Assembly (NCBI RefSeq): GCF_900115585.1
Contig: NZ_FOWZ01000003.1
Coordinates: forward strand, 62,001-126,000
Direction: 5' to 3'
DNA length: 64,000 bases
Origin: Qipengyuania nanhaisediminis
GTDB lineage: Bacteria > Pseudomonadota > Alphaproteobacteria > Sphingomonadales > Sphingomonadaceae
Shown: positions 25,418-33,386 of the stretch, in pieces
Position numbering within the stretch: position 1 is the first letter of the stretch
Layout of the letters: each line of letters opens with the position of its first letter
Notes under the pieces: model-generated
Told to the model about the DNA's origin: nothing
The model's database searches: none
Seen by the model: the letters and a program-made list of their open reading frames with translations, nothing else
Program-made: the position numbers and the translations under genes

Positions 25418-26209
25418 TTACGAAGCGGTGATGCTGCCGTCTTCGGCCTGCGTGGCCTGGATCGTGCGCCGTTGATCACCTTCGAGAACGAGTGCGGTCA
25501 GGCGGCCGGTACGAAATGCCCCGGTATCGACCCCGATCCGGTTGCCATTGTCTTCGACCTCTTCGAAAATCGTATGGCCGTGCACCACGACATGGCTGAG
25601 CGGCTCTGCGTGGGAAAGGAAGCGGTCGCGGATCCACAACAGGTCCTTGCGCTTCTGGTCGTCGACGGCGCGCTTGGGATTGATCCCGGCATGGGCGAGG
25701 ACATAGTCGCCGACGACGATGATTTCTTCGAAGCTTTCGAGGAATTCGCGATCCTTGGCAGGCACTGCCTTCTGCATAACCTTCTGCACCTCTTCGAGCT
25801 GCATGCGGTTGTATTCCTTTTTCTTCACTCCGTAGCTGAGCACCGTCTCGCGCCCGCCATGACGCAGGAAATGCCGCAGCGTTTCCTTGTCGGTGAAGCT
25901 GTCGAGGAACATCTCTTCGTGATTGCCCGCCAGATAGCGGACCTTGCGCTTCTTGCCCCATTTGCGGGCAAGCTTGATGACGCCCGCGCTGTCGGGGCCA
26001 CGGTCGACGAGATCGCCAAGGAAGACGACCGTCGTGTCTGCCGCGCCCGCCTGCGCATCGTCTTCCTCGATGGCAGCCTGCAACGCCTCGAGCAGGTCGA
26101 GCCGTCCGTGAATGTCGCCGATCACATACCAACGCTCGCCCTCGGGGACGCGCGCGATGCGGCGGTCCTTTTCAGGTTTGCGGAAGAGATTGCGTAGGGA
26201 CTTGATCAT
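25418..26209 (-). CDS. PPP-family metallophosphoesterase (serine/threonine phosphatase or Ap4A hydrolase type)
   Basis: A 263-residue enzyme with the three core phosphoesterase motifs: YVIGDIHGRLDLL (GDxHG, residues ~28-40), VFLGDLVDRGPDS (GDxVDRG, ~61-73) and YLAGNHEEMF (GNHE, ~94-103), plus later His residues in VVHGHTIFEEV. The two metals and fold are those of PPP phosphatases. It could dephosphorylate proteins or diadenosine tetraphosphate. I chose ATG at 26209 (MIKSLRNLFRK); 20 further open codons lie upstream but look unstructured. It ends 20 bases from the 3' end of the convergent rnpB RNA. Confidence 0.88.
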   Translation of the reverse strand: MIKSLRNLFRKPEKDRRIARVPEGERWYVIGDIHGRLDLLEALQAAIEEDDAQAGAADTTVVFLGDLVDRGPDSAGVIKLARKWGKKRKVRYLAGNHEEMFLDSFTDKETLRHFLRHGGRETVLSYGVKKKEYNRMQLEEVQKVMQKAVPAKDREFLESFEEIIVVGDYVLAHAGINPKRAVDDQKRKDLLWIRDRFLSHAEPLSHVVVHGHTIFEEVEDNGNRIGVDTGAFRTGRLTALVLEGDQRRTIQATQAEDGSITAS

Positions 26210-26477
26210 GGTTTCTCTGGCGGCACGCTCGTGCTGTGCGCATCTAGTGCACAGCCGATATAGCAGCAAGCGCTGAGCCGCAGCTTAACACCTTCGCAGT
26301 TGCACAATAGCCACGCTTAACGTCACGATAGACAAAAGTATCTCAAGTAATCTTGCGCCGAATCAAGCGTTGCTGCACGATCATTGCGATTTCGACCGAG
26401 GAGCCCTTCTTAAAAACCGGGACCCGGCGAGAACGCAGGTGGGACGAAGCACCAAACCGAACCCAAGGAGTTCGAAT

Positions 26478-27227
26478 ATGCTCACGTCCTTTCGCGGCCG
26501 ATTGGCCGTTTCGCTCGCCGCTCTTGCATGCGGCCTTTCTTCTCCCGCACTCGCGCAGGACGATGCCGACACTGACGGTGTGACCGTTTCGGCGAATGTC
26601 TCGCTCGTGACCGATTACCGTTTCCGCGGCGTTTCGCTGTCCGGCGGCGATCCGGCTATCCAGGGCGGTCTCGATGTGGCTCATGACAGCGGCTTCTACG
26701 CCGGTGTGTGGGCGTCTTCGATCGATGGTGGCCCATCCTACGGCGAGATGGAATTTGACATCTACGGCGGCTGGTCGGGCCAGCTCAGCGAAGGTGTCAG
26801 CGTCGATGTCGGCCTGCTCTACTATCTCTACCCCTCCGAAGAACTTGGTCTCGATACCGACTACTGGGAGCCTTACGCCTCGATCGGCTTCAACCTTGGT
26901 CCGGCAGAAGCGACTGTGGGTGCCGCCTACGCCTGGGAACAGGATTCGCTTGGCGGGGACGACAACCTTTACGTCTACACAGACCTCAGCACCGGCCTGC
27001 CCGGAACTCCGCTAACCGTAACCGGTCACCTCGGATATACCGACGGCGTACTCGCGCCGCCGCTGCTCGCTGGCGATACGGACGACAGCGGTCTCGATTG
27101 GTCGATCGGTGCCAGCTATGCTGCAGGCCCGCTTGAAGTCGGCATTTCCTATATCGGCGTCGAAGGCCCCTCGATCGACGGCTTTACCGACGATGCGATC
27201 GTGGGAACCGTGACGGCCAGTTTCTAA
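26478..27227 (+). CDS. TorF-family putative porin (Gcw_chp type)
   Basis: A 249-residue outer-membrane protein with a signal peptide ending at SSPALAQD (residues ~22-29), then the family signature VSANVSLVTDYRFRGVSLSGGDPAIQGGLDV (segments DYRFRGVSLS and PAIQGG) and alternating beta strands up to a C-terminal Phe (VGTVTASF). Proteins of this class are common in marine and freshwater Proteobacteria and are assumed to be porins. I chose ATG at 26478, eight bases after AAGGAG. A strong terminator follows at 27252. No partner gene shows the substrate. Confidence 0.88.
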   Translation: MLTSFRGRLAVSLAALACGLSSPALAQDDADTDGVTVSANVSLVTDYRFRGVSLSGGDPAIQGGLDVAHDSGFYAGVWASSIDGGPSYGEMEFDIYGGWSGQLSEGVSVDVGLLYYLYPSEELGLDTDYWEPYASIGFNLGPAEATVGAAYAWEQDSLGGDDNLYVYTDLSTGLPGTPLTVTGHLGYTDGVLAPPLLAGDTDDSGLDWSIGASYAAGPLEVGISYIGVEGPSIDGFTDDAIVGTVTASF

Positions 27228-27251
27228 AGCGAGGCTTCACGCCAACAAATC

Positions 27252-27285
27252 GGGGGCGCGTCCTTTCGGGCGGGCCCCCTTTTTC
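27252..27285 (+). terminator. Rho-independent terminator after the TorF porin gene
   Basis: GGGGGCGCGTCC (27252-27263) pairs with GGGCGGGCCCCC (27268-27279), with one G-G mismatch and one wobble, around a TTTC loop. Six Ts follow. It lies 25 bases after the porin stop codon. Confidence 0.9.
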
Positions 27286-27314
27286 TTGGTCAGGCTGCTT
27301 CCTAAGTAGGCCGC

Positions 27315-27752
27315 ATGACCCAATATCTTCACTCCATGATCCGCGTCACCGATCCCGACGCCACTGTCGCCTTTTTCGAACTGATCGGACTGAAGGAAGT
27401 GCGCCGCAAGGACAGTGAACAGGGTCGCTTCACCCTGATTTTCCTTGCCGCGCCGGGAGAAGAAGGCGTTGCCGAGGTCGAGCTGACCTACAACTGGCCG
27501 CCCGAAGACGGCAGCGAGGGGGAGCAATACGACGGCGGCCGCAACTTCGGACATCTCGCTTACCGGGTCGACGACATCTACGACACCTGCCAGCGGCTGG
27601 TCGATGCGGGACACACGATCAACCGCCCCCCGCGTGACGGGCACATGGCCTTCGTCCGCACGCCCGATGGCATTTCCATCGAGCTGCTGCAGGACGGTTA
27701 CCTGGAACCTGCCGAACCCTGGGCCAGCATGCCGAACACCGGCAGCTGGTAA
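27315..27752 (+). CDS. gloA: Glyoxalase I (lactoylglutathione lyase)
   Basis: A 145-residue enzyme with the four metal ligands of class I glyoxalases in the expected places: His6 (YLHSMIRV), Glu56 (AEVELTYNW), His80 (FGHLAYRV) and Glu123 (GISIELLQ). It isomerises the methylglyoxal-glutathione hemithioacetal to S-lactoylglutathione in the cytoplasm. The length is normal for a short, Ni-type bacterial form. It is convergent with nhaA with a gap of only 10 bases and has its own promoter region after the porin terminator. Confidence 0.94.
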   Translation: MTQYLHSMIRVTDPDATVAFFELIGLKEVRRKDSEQGRFTLIFLAAPGEEGVAEVELTYNWPPEDGSEGEQYDGGRNFGHLAYRVDDIYDTCQRLVDAGHTINRPPRDGHMAFVRTPDGISIELLQDGYLEPAEPWASMPNTGSW

Positions 27753-27762
27753 ACCTCCGACC

Positions 27763-28992
27763 TCAGAGATCTTCCTTGTCGATATAGGGCGACTTCTGAT
27801 CGTCCGGGTGGTCCGTCGTCATGCGCAGGATGGTGTAGCCGACCACTGCCGAAATGAACGAGCCCATCAGGATGCCGATCTTGGCTTCCTCAATCAGCAG
27901 CGCATTTCCGACAAATGCCAGGCCGGAGATGAAGAGCGACATGGTGAAGCCGATACCGCACAGGATCGATACGCCCCATATTTCCGTCCAGCTGGCGCCA
28001 TCGGGGCGCGGCGCGAAGCCGAGCCGGTCGGCTGCGTAGATTGCCGATAGAATGCCCACCTGCTTGCCGAAGAAGAGGCCTGCGGCAATCGCCAGCGGCA
28101 GCGGTGCGATAATGCCTTCCATGCCCAGATTGCCAATCTCGACACCTGCATTGGCAAAACCGAAGACCGGTACGATGAGATAGGCGCTCCACGGCGCGAG
28201 ACCATGCTCGAGATGTTCGAGCATGGTGTCGTCGTCCTTGCCGCGCATAGGAATGGTCAGCGCAGCGACGACGCCTGCAATCGTGGCGTGAACGCCCGAA
28301 TTGAGTACCAGGAACCAGAGCACGACGGCCATCAGGATGAATGGTGTGTAAGCCGAAATGCGCGCTCGGTTCATGACCATCATGATGCCGACAACCACTG
28401 CTGCGGCCAGCAGCCACATGACCTTCAAGTTGGCGGTGTAGAACAGCGCGATCACCAGCACCGCGCCGATGTCATCGACGATGGCGACGGTAAGCAGGAA
28501 GAGCCGCAGCGAAGCGGGCACCCGGCTGCCGAGCAGGCCCAGAACACCCATGGCGAAAGCAATGTCGGTCGCCGCCGGGATCGCCCAGCCGCGGGTCAAT
28601 TCGCCTGCGCCTTCGGCATTGACGAAGAACAGATAGACCAGCGCGGGAAAGATCATCCCCGCAGCAGCCGCAAGGACCGGCATCTTGCGCTGGTCGTTGT
28701 CCGACAGTTGCCCTTCGATCCACTCGCGCTTCACCTCGAGGCCGACGACGAAGAAGAAGATCGCCATCAGTCCGTCGTTGATCCACAGGTGCAGGGTGTT
28801 CAGCTTGAACACGTCGGCGCTGAACAGCTCACCGTGGAACAGGTGATGGTAATCCTCTGCCAAAGCGGAGTTGGCGGCCAGCATTGCAGCGATGGCAACC
28901 AGGATCAGCAGGATACCCGCGGACGCATCGCTGACAAAGAGCGCGCGTACCGGTGCGAAAACGAGGCGGATGGGTGAAGGACGGTTACTCAT
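27763..28992 (-). CDS. nhaA: Na+/H+ antiporter NhaA
   Basis: A 409-residue, ~12-helix inner-membrane protein with the NhaA signatures LHLWINDGLMAIFFFVVGLEVKREW (segments WINDGLMAIFF and GLEVKRE, residues ~68-92), PALVYLFF, the core GWAIPAATDIAFAMGVLGLLG with adjacent Asp residues of the ion site (TDIAFA), and VAIVDDIGAVLVIALFY with its DD. It exchanges Na+ or Li+ for H+, giving salt and pH tolerance, as expected in a marine bacterium. I chose ATG at 28992 (MSNRPSPIR) over a possible start 7 codons earlier, with AGAGAG upstream. Confidence 0.95.
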   Translation of the reverse strand: MSNRPSPIRLVFAPVRALFVSDASAGILLILVAIAAMLAANSALAEDYHHLFHGELFSADVFKLNTLHLWINDGLMAIFFFVVGLEVKREWIEGQLSDNDQRKMPVLAAAAGMIFPALVYLFFVNAEGAGELTRGWAIPAATDIAFAMGVLGLLGSRVPASLRLFLLTVAIVDDIGAVLVIALFYTANLKVMWLLAAAVVVGIMMVMNRARISAYTPFILMAVVLWFLVLNSGVHATIAGVVAALTIPMRGKDDDTMLEHLEHGLAPWSAYLIVPVFGFANAGVEIGNLGMEGIIAPLPLAIAAGLFFGKQVGILSAIYAADRLGFAPRPDGASWTEIWGVSILCGIGFTMSLFISGLAFVGNALLIEEAKIGILMGSFISAVVGYTILRMTTDHPDDQKSPYIDKEDL

Positions 28993-29073
28993 ATCGCGTG
29001 CTCTCTTTCGCAAAGCATCGTGCGTTGCAAGGGGCTATTCTGCAGGTTAGGGAAGCGACAGGGGGATAAAGGG

Positions 29074-30594
29074 TTGCCGGTCGCACAATTTACGTCTGCC
29101 GAATGGCTTGCGTTGCTTCAGCACGAGCTGTTGCTTCTTGCCGCGGTGTTCTTCGCCATTGGACTGATCGATGAGCTTGCAATCGACCTGACCTATCTAT
29201 GGTTGAGGCTGACGGGCAGGGCGAAACCGATGGAAGTCGGGGGGAGAGGCTACTTCCGTCAAGAACTGTCCGGAATGGCCGCGATCTTCATCCCGGCCTG
29301 GCAGGAGGACGCAGTGATCGGGCCGACGCTGGCCCATGCGCTGTCAGCCTGGCCCCAAGACGACGTGCGGATCTACGTCGGCTGCTATCGCAACGATGCG
29401 GCCACGATCGCATCGGTAGCAGTGGCCGCGCGCAGCGATGAGCGGATCCGCGTGGTAATCGTCGGGGCGGATGGCCCGACCAGCAAGGCTCATTGCCTCA
29501 ACCGGCTCTATCGGGCCCTGTGCGACGACGAGGCACGCCTATGCGTCAAGGCACACATGGTGGTGTTGCACGATGCCGAGGACATGGTCGACGAAGCAGC
29601 GCTGGTCACGCTGGACCGGGCGATATGGCATGACGATTTCATCCAGTTGCCGGTCATGGCCCTGCCGCAATCGGATTCGCCGTGGATCGCCGGCCACTAT
29701 TCCGACGAATTCGCGGAATCGCACGCCAAGGCGATGGTAGTTCGCGATGCGCTTGGCGTGTCCGTTCCCGGAGGTGGTGTCGGCTACGCGATCAGGCGGC
29801 CCATGCTGGATGAACTGGCCAGGCTCCACGAAGGAGAGCCCTTCGCTTCCGCCTCGCTCACCGAAGATTACGAACTGGGCCAGCGGATTTGCGCTGTCGG
29901 AGGAACCGGACGGTTCCTCAGGGCAAGGACACCTGACGGCCGCCTTGTTGCCACCCGCGCATTTTTCCCTTGTGATCTTTCCGCCGCCTTGCGCCAGAAG
30001 ACCCGCTGGACCCACGGCATCGCACTTCAGGGGTGGGATCGCCTCGGCTGGCGCGGGACGGTGGCAGAACGCTGGATGACGCTGCGCGACCGGCGTGGCC
30101 CCCTGGCAGCCTTGGTCTTGGCGATCGCCTATCTCCTTGTCCTCGCGGCGATAGTCTCGCAGGTTTCGATCGCTGCAGGCTTGGTCGCGACGTTGGAGCC
30201 TTCACCAATCCTGCGCGGCCTGCTGGTTTTCACCATGTTCGGCCTGGTCTGGCGGCTGGCGGTGCGCGGGTTGTTCACGGGCAGAGAGTTTGGACTGAAG
30301 CAGGGCCTAATCGCTGTTCCGCGAGTCCTCGTTTCCAATGTCATCGCCATCATGAGCGGTCGACGCGCATTGGTCGCCTATTGGCGCAGTCTGCGCGGTG
30401 CGCCGGTCGTCTGGGACAAGACCGAACATCACGATCACCCCTCGCTCGCACGCCCAGGGCAGCATTCGCATGATCGGGGCATCGGCCAAGCGCCGTGGGC
30501 AGCCGCTCGTGTTCCTGTTCGTGCTGCTAGGCGGATGGATGACGCTGAGGCTCATGACATGGGAAAATCCCTGGCCGCAGGAATTGCTCCGTAG
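29074..30594 (+). CDS. Membrane glycosyltransferase family 2, NfrB-like
   Basis: A ~506-residue processive-type GT2 membrane protein. After a membrane helix (ELLLLAAVFFAIGLIDELAI) the catalytic domain has IFIPAWQEDAVIG, a DAED metal motif at about 167-170 (VLHDAEDMVDE), TEDYELGQRI at ~263 and the (Q/R)xxRW motif as QKTRW at ~308-312. Three further helices close the core. The IPAWQE segment and overall plan match NfrB, the inner-membrane half of the phage N4 receptor system, but the C-terminal regulatory domain of NfrB is missing. I prefer TTG at 29074, with GGGGGA upstream, over GTG at 29020. The last 125 bases overlap the next gene in another frame. Confidence 0.78.
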   Translation: MPVAQFTSAEWLALLQHELLLLAAVFFAIGLIDELAIDLTYLWLRLTGRAKPMEVGGRGYFRQELSGMAAIFIPAWQEDAVIGPTLAHALSAWPQDDVRIYVGCYRNDAATIASVAVAARSDERIRVVIVGADGPTSKAHCLNRLYRALCDDEARLCVKAHMVVLHDAEDMVDEAALVTLDRAIWHDDFIQLPVMALPQSDSPWIAGHYSDEFAESHAKAMVVRDALGVSVPGGGVGYAIRRPMLDELARLHEGEPFASASLTEDYELGQRICAVGGTGRFLRARTPDGRLVATRAFFPCDLSAALRQKTRWTHGIALQGWDRLGWRGTVAERWMTLRDRRGPLAALVLAIAYLLVLAAIVSQVSIAAGLVATLEPSPILRGLLVFTMFGLVWRLAVRGLFTGREFGLKQGLIAVPRVLVSNVIAIMSGRRALVAYWRSLRGAPVVWDKTEHHDHPSLARPGQHSHDRGIGQAPWAAARVPVRAARRMDDAEAHDMGKSLAAGIAP

Positions 30595-31591
30595 TCTGGA
30601 ATTGCCTGTGGTCGAGCAAATGGCCGCGGGCGAACCAGTCGAACATGCAATGCCCTATGAAAGCGCAGGCGACCCGGACCTGCTTGAAATAGCGCCTCGC
30701 GACATGCCTGTCTCGCTGGATGCGCCGCCGCTGCAAATTCTGCCCGCCAGCGCGGAACAGCCTCCGCATTTCGTTCAGGACCGCAGCGTAACTGGACACA
30801 ATCTGATGTGGATGGCCGCGATGTCGCGCTTGCCCATGCCCCAGAGTGTTGCCGCGGCTCTCGAGCAGAAAGAGGGTAGCGCGCAAGCTGCCATTCCCTT
30901 GCCGGAAGGGGCGCAAAGGAAAGCAAGGCCCTGGCGTTTCGACGGCTGGCTTTTGCTTCGCGGCAATGGCCGTAGCTCGATCTCTGGCGGAGACCGCCCC
31001 TCGAGCTATGGTGCGAGCCAGGTCGGTGGCGTGCTCTCCCATCGCTTGGCCCATTCATCAAGTCACCAGCCAGCGGTTTATCTCAGGGCAAGCGCCGCGC
31101 TGCGGGAGCCGCGGGAAAGCGAGGCCGCTTTCGGACTGCGCGCGCGTCCGTTTGCCGGCATGCCTGTGCAGCTTCATGCAGAGGCGCGATTGTCCGATCG
31201 ATCGGGCCAACTCGAAATCCGCCCCGCGCTCTTTGCTACGGCAGGGGTGGAGCGGAACGGTTTGCCGCTTGGCGTGACGGTGCGCGGATATGGCCAGGTC
31301 GGCTATGTGGCAGGAAGCTATTCCAGCGCTTTCGTAGACGGGATGGCGGTGGCGGAGCGCGAGGCGGCGCGCTTCGACCTTGGAAAGGTCGAGGCCGATC
31401 TCAACGCGGGGGCCGGCGCTTGGGGCGGGGCGCAGAAGGGCGCGAGCCGCCTGGATGTAGGGCCAACCGCCAGCATGGACGTACGCATGGGCGAGGTGTC
31501 CGCACGCCTCTCGCTCGATTACCGCGTCCGGGTTGCAGGCGATGCCGAACCAGGGAACGGACCGGCATTCACCCTTTCAACGGGCTTTTGA
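30470..31591 (+). CDS. Membrane-anchored / outer-membrane protein with NfrA-C-like domain
   Basis: A 373-residue protein. The N terminus is a signal or anchor (SAKRRGQPLVFLFVLLGGWM), followed by a Pro/Glu/Ala-rich linker to residue ~150 and a C-terminal ~220-residue beta-rich domain that starts at RPWRFDGWLLLRGNGR, includes YGASQVGGVLSHRL, EAAFGLRARPF and PVQLHAEARLS, and ends in the barrel-like FTLSTGF. This pattern resembles the C-terminal domain of NfrA (phage N4 adsorption protein A). The TPR region of E. coli NfrA is absent. I chose ATG at 30470, inside the glycosyltransferase gene; base-3 GC in the overlap follows this frame. Likely a partner exporting the glycan made by that enzyme. 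Confidence 0.6.
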   Translation: MIGASAKRRGQPLVFLFVLLGGWMTLRLMTWENPWPQELLRSLELPVVEQMAAGEPVEHAMPYESAGDPDLLEIAPRDMPVSLDAPPLQILPASAEQPPHFVQDRSVTGHNLMWMAAMSRLPMPQSVAAALEQKEGSAQAAIPLPEGAQRKARPWRFDGWLLLRGNGRSSISGGDRPSSYGASQVGGVLSHRLAHSSSHQPAVYLRASAALREPRESEAAFGLRARPFAGMPVQLHAEARLSDRSGQLEIRPALFATAGVERNGLPLGVTVRGYGQVGYVAGSYSSAFVDGMAVAEREAARFDLGKVEADLNAGAGAWGGAQKGASRLDVGPTASMDVRMGEVSARLSLDYRVRVAGDAEPGNGPAFTLSTGF

Positions 31592-31637
31592 CACGGTTCA
31601 GCTTTAATAGAGAGTGACGCTGCGATAGGGCGGGGCA

Positions 31638-32543
31638 ATGGATGTCTATCTCCCCATTGCAAACCTGTCCGTCGACGGACTGGTAATCGTCGCGCTTGGG
31701 GCGCTTACGGGCATCCTGTCCGGCCTGTTCGGCGTGGGCGGCGGCTTCCTGACGACACCGCTGCTGATCTTTTACGGCATCCCGCCGACCGTGGCTGCAG
31801 CATCGGCATCGACCCAGGTGACCGGCGCCAGCGTTTCCGGCGTGATCGCGCATTCCAAGCGCCGCGGCGTCGATTACCGCATGGGAGCGGTGATGATCGG
31901 CGGCGGTGTGATCGGGTCCGGCTTCGGCGCGCTCCTGTTCAATTTCTTCCGCTCGATCGGCCAGATCGATGTGGTCATCAACGCGCTTTACGTTGTCCTG
32001 CTTGGATCGATTGGCCTGCTGATGGCGAAGGAAGCGATCCAGACCCTGCGCGGGACGGGCGGTGCACAGGCCGCAAGGCGTCGCCATCACCCACTCGTCG
32101 CCAGCCTGCCTTTTCGCTGGCGATTCTACGGATCGGGGCTTTACATCTCGCCGCTCGCGCCGCTGATCGTGGGCATCGTGGTGGGCATACTCACCATGCT
32201 AATGGGGGTGGGCGGCGGCTTCATCCTCGTGCCCGCCATGCTTTACATCTTGGGCATGAGCGCCAACGTCGTCGTTGGCACCAGCCTGTTCAACATTCTC
32301 TTCGTGACCATCGCGACCACGATCATGCACTCGGTCACGACGCGGGCGGTGGACATCGTGCTGGTCGCGCTGTTGCTGCTGGGATCGGTCTCGGGCGCGC
32401 AGATCGGGTCGCAATTCGCGGTCAAGGCGAAGCCGGAAGCGCTGCGCCTCGTCCTTGCCGCCATCGTGTTGCTGGTTGCCTTCCGCATGTTCCTCGGCCT
32501 CTTCTACCGGCCCGATGAAATCTACACGGTCTACCCGCTGTGA
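31638..32543 (+). CDS. TauE/SafE-family sulfite/anion exporter
   Basis: A 301-residue inner-membrane protein with two repeats of about four helices, each beginning with the family motif: LTGILSGLFGVGGGFLTTPLL (residues ~20-40, key GVGGGFL) and VGILTMLMGVGGGFILVPAM (~188-207). TauE/SafE proteins move sulfite, sulfoacetate or related organosulfur anions, though many members have no known substrate. The stop codon overlaps the GTG start of the next gene by four bases (GTGA), so the two proteins are probably made together. Confidence 0.92.
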   Translation: MDVYLPIANLSVDGLVIVALGALTGILSGLFGVGGGFLTTPLLIFYGIPPTVAAASASTQVTGASVSGVIAHSKRRGVDYRMGAVMIGGGVIGSGFGALLFNFFRSIGQIDVVINALYVVLLGSIGLLMAKEAIQTLRGTGGAQAARRRHHPLVASLPFRWRFYGSGLYISPLAPLIVGIVVGILTMLMGVGGGFILVPAMLYILGMSANVVVGTSLFNILFVTIATTIMHSVTTRAVDIVLVALLLLGSVSGAQIGSQFAVKAKPEALRLVLAAIVLLVAFRMFLGLFYRPDEIYTVYPL

Positions 32544-33289
32544 GGGCGATGCTGCTCCTCTTCGCGGCCTTCTTCCTGATGGGGCAGCGCGATCCCGTTC
32601 TCGTTCCGGAAGTCTCGCAGCACGAGGTGCAGGTGAGGCAGGGTTTCGTCGGGCAGGAATTACTGCTGTTCGGCGCCGTGCTCGATCCGGCCGGACGTGC
32701 GGGCCAGGACTATGACATCGTGGTGGTTCTCAAAGGGCCGAGCGAGCCGATCCGCCTGCGCGAGAAGGAGCGCTTCATCGGCGTCTGGGTCAATGCGGAG
32801 AGCAGTGACTTCCGCTCGGTGCCGAGCTATTTCGCAGTCGCTTCCTCGCGTCCGATCACCGAGATCGTCGACGACAAGACAGCCGCGATCTACGAATTCG
32901 GCACGGACTATATCCAGCTGTCGCCCAGCGGGTCGATCGATCCCGAAGAGCAGCGGCGGTTCGCAGCAGGTCTCGTCGACCTGAAGCGTAGGCTCGGCCT
33001 CTACCGCGAGGATTTCGGCGGCGTGCAGATCAGCGAGAGCGTGCTCTACCAGGCGCGTATCGAATTGCCGTCCAACGTGACCACGGGGACCTACACCGCA
33101 GAGACGTTTGCCGTAACGCGGGGCCGTGTGATCGCGTCCGCTGTCTCCGAGGTCGAGGTAAAGAAGGTCGGCTTCGAGCGATTCGTGGAAGATAGCGCGA
33201 ACCAGTGGGGGCTCGCCTACGGCCTGATCGCCGTGCTCCTCTCGGTCGGGATGGGCTGGGGGGCAGGCCGACTTTTCGCTCGTCTCTGA
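32540..33289 (+). CDS. Conserved TIGR02186-type protein, membrane-anchored
   Basis: A 249-residue protein with an N-terminal signal (LLLFAAFFLMGQRDP), a periplasmic domain with VPEVSQHEVQVRQGFVGQELLLFGAV (segments VSQHEV and FVGQELLLFG), PIRLREKERFIGVWVN, and a single C-terminal helix (YGLIAVLLSVGMGWGAGRLFA). This arrangement is that of the alphaproteobacterial family TIGR02186, of unknown function, which is often next to a TauE/SafE gene. The start GTG at 32540 overlaps the exporter's stop. I infer a periplasmic partner of the exporter, but there is no direct evidence of role. Confidence 0.75.
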   Translation: MRAMLLLFAAFFLMGQRDPVLVPEVSQHEVQVRQGFVGQELLLFGAVLDPAGRAGQDYDIVVVLKGPSEPIRLREKERFIGVWVNAESSDFRSVPSYFAVASSRPITEIVDDKTAAIYEFGTDYIQLSPSGSIDPEEQRRFAAGLVDLKRRLGLYREDFGGVQISESVLYQARIELPSNVTTGTYTAETFAVTRGRVIASAVSEVEVKKVGFERFVEDSANQWGLAYGLIAVLLSVGMGWGAGRLFARL

Positions 33290-33308
33290 GGCGCTTTCCA
33301 GTTCATCG

Positions 33309-33324
33309 TTGACGCGATTTTAAC
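33309..33324. promoter_or_regulatory. Possible CtrA-type site upstream of the HerA-like ATPase gene
   Basis: TTGA-N7-TTAAC differs by one base from the alphaproteobacterial CtrA consensus TTAA-N7-TTAAC and lies 63 bases before the ATG at 33387. A single site of this kind can occur by chance; it is noted because ChpT of the CtrA relay is encoded in this window. Confidence 0.25.
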
Positions 33325-33386
33325 CGTTCTGCGGCATTCCACCCCTGCAATTTTGCGTGATCTGCACGAGGGATGTGGGCCGAATT

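Noticed and set aside
26280..26325. Two TTAAC words in the 268-base gap before the TorF porin, considered as a CtrA site
   Set aside because: They are 33 bases apart rather than seven, so they do not form the CtrA pattern.
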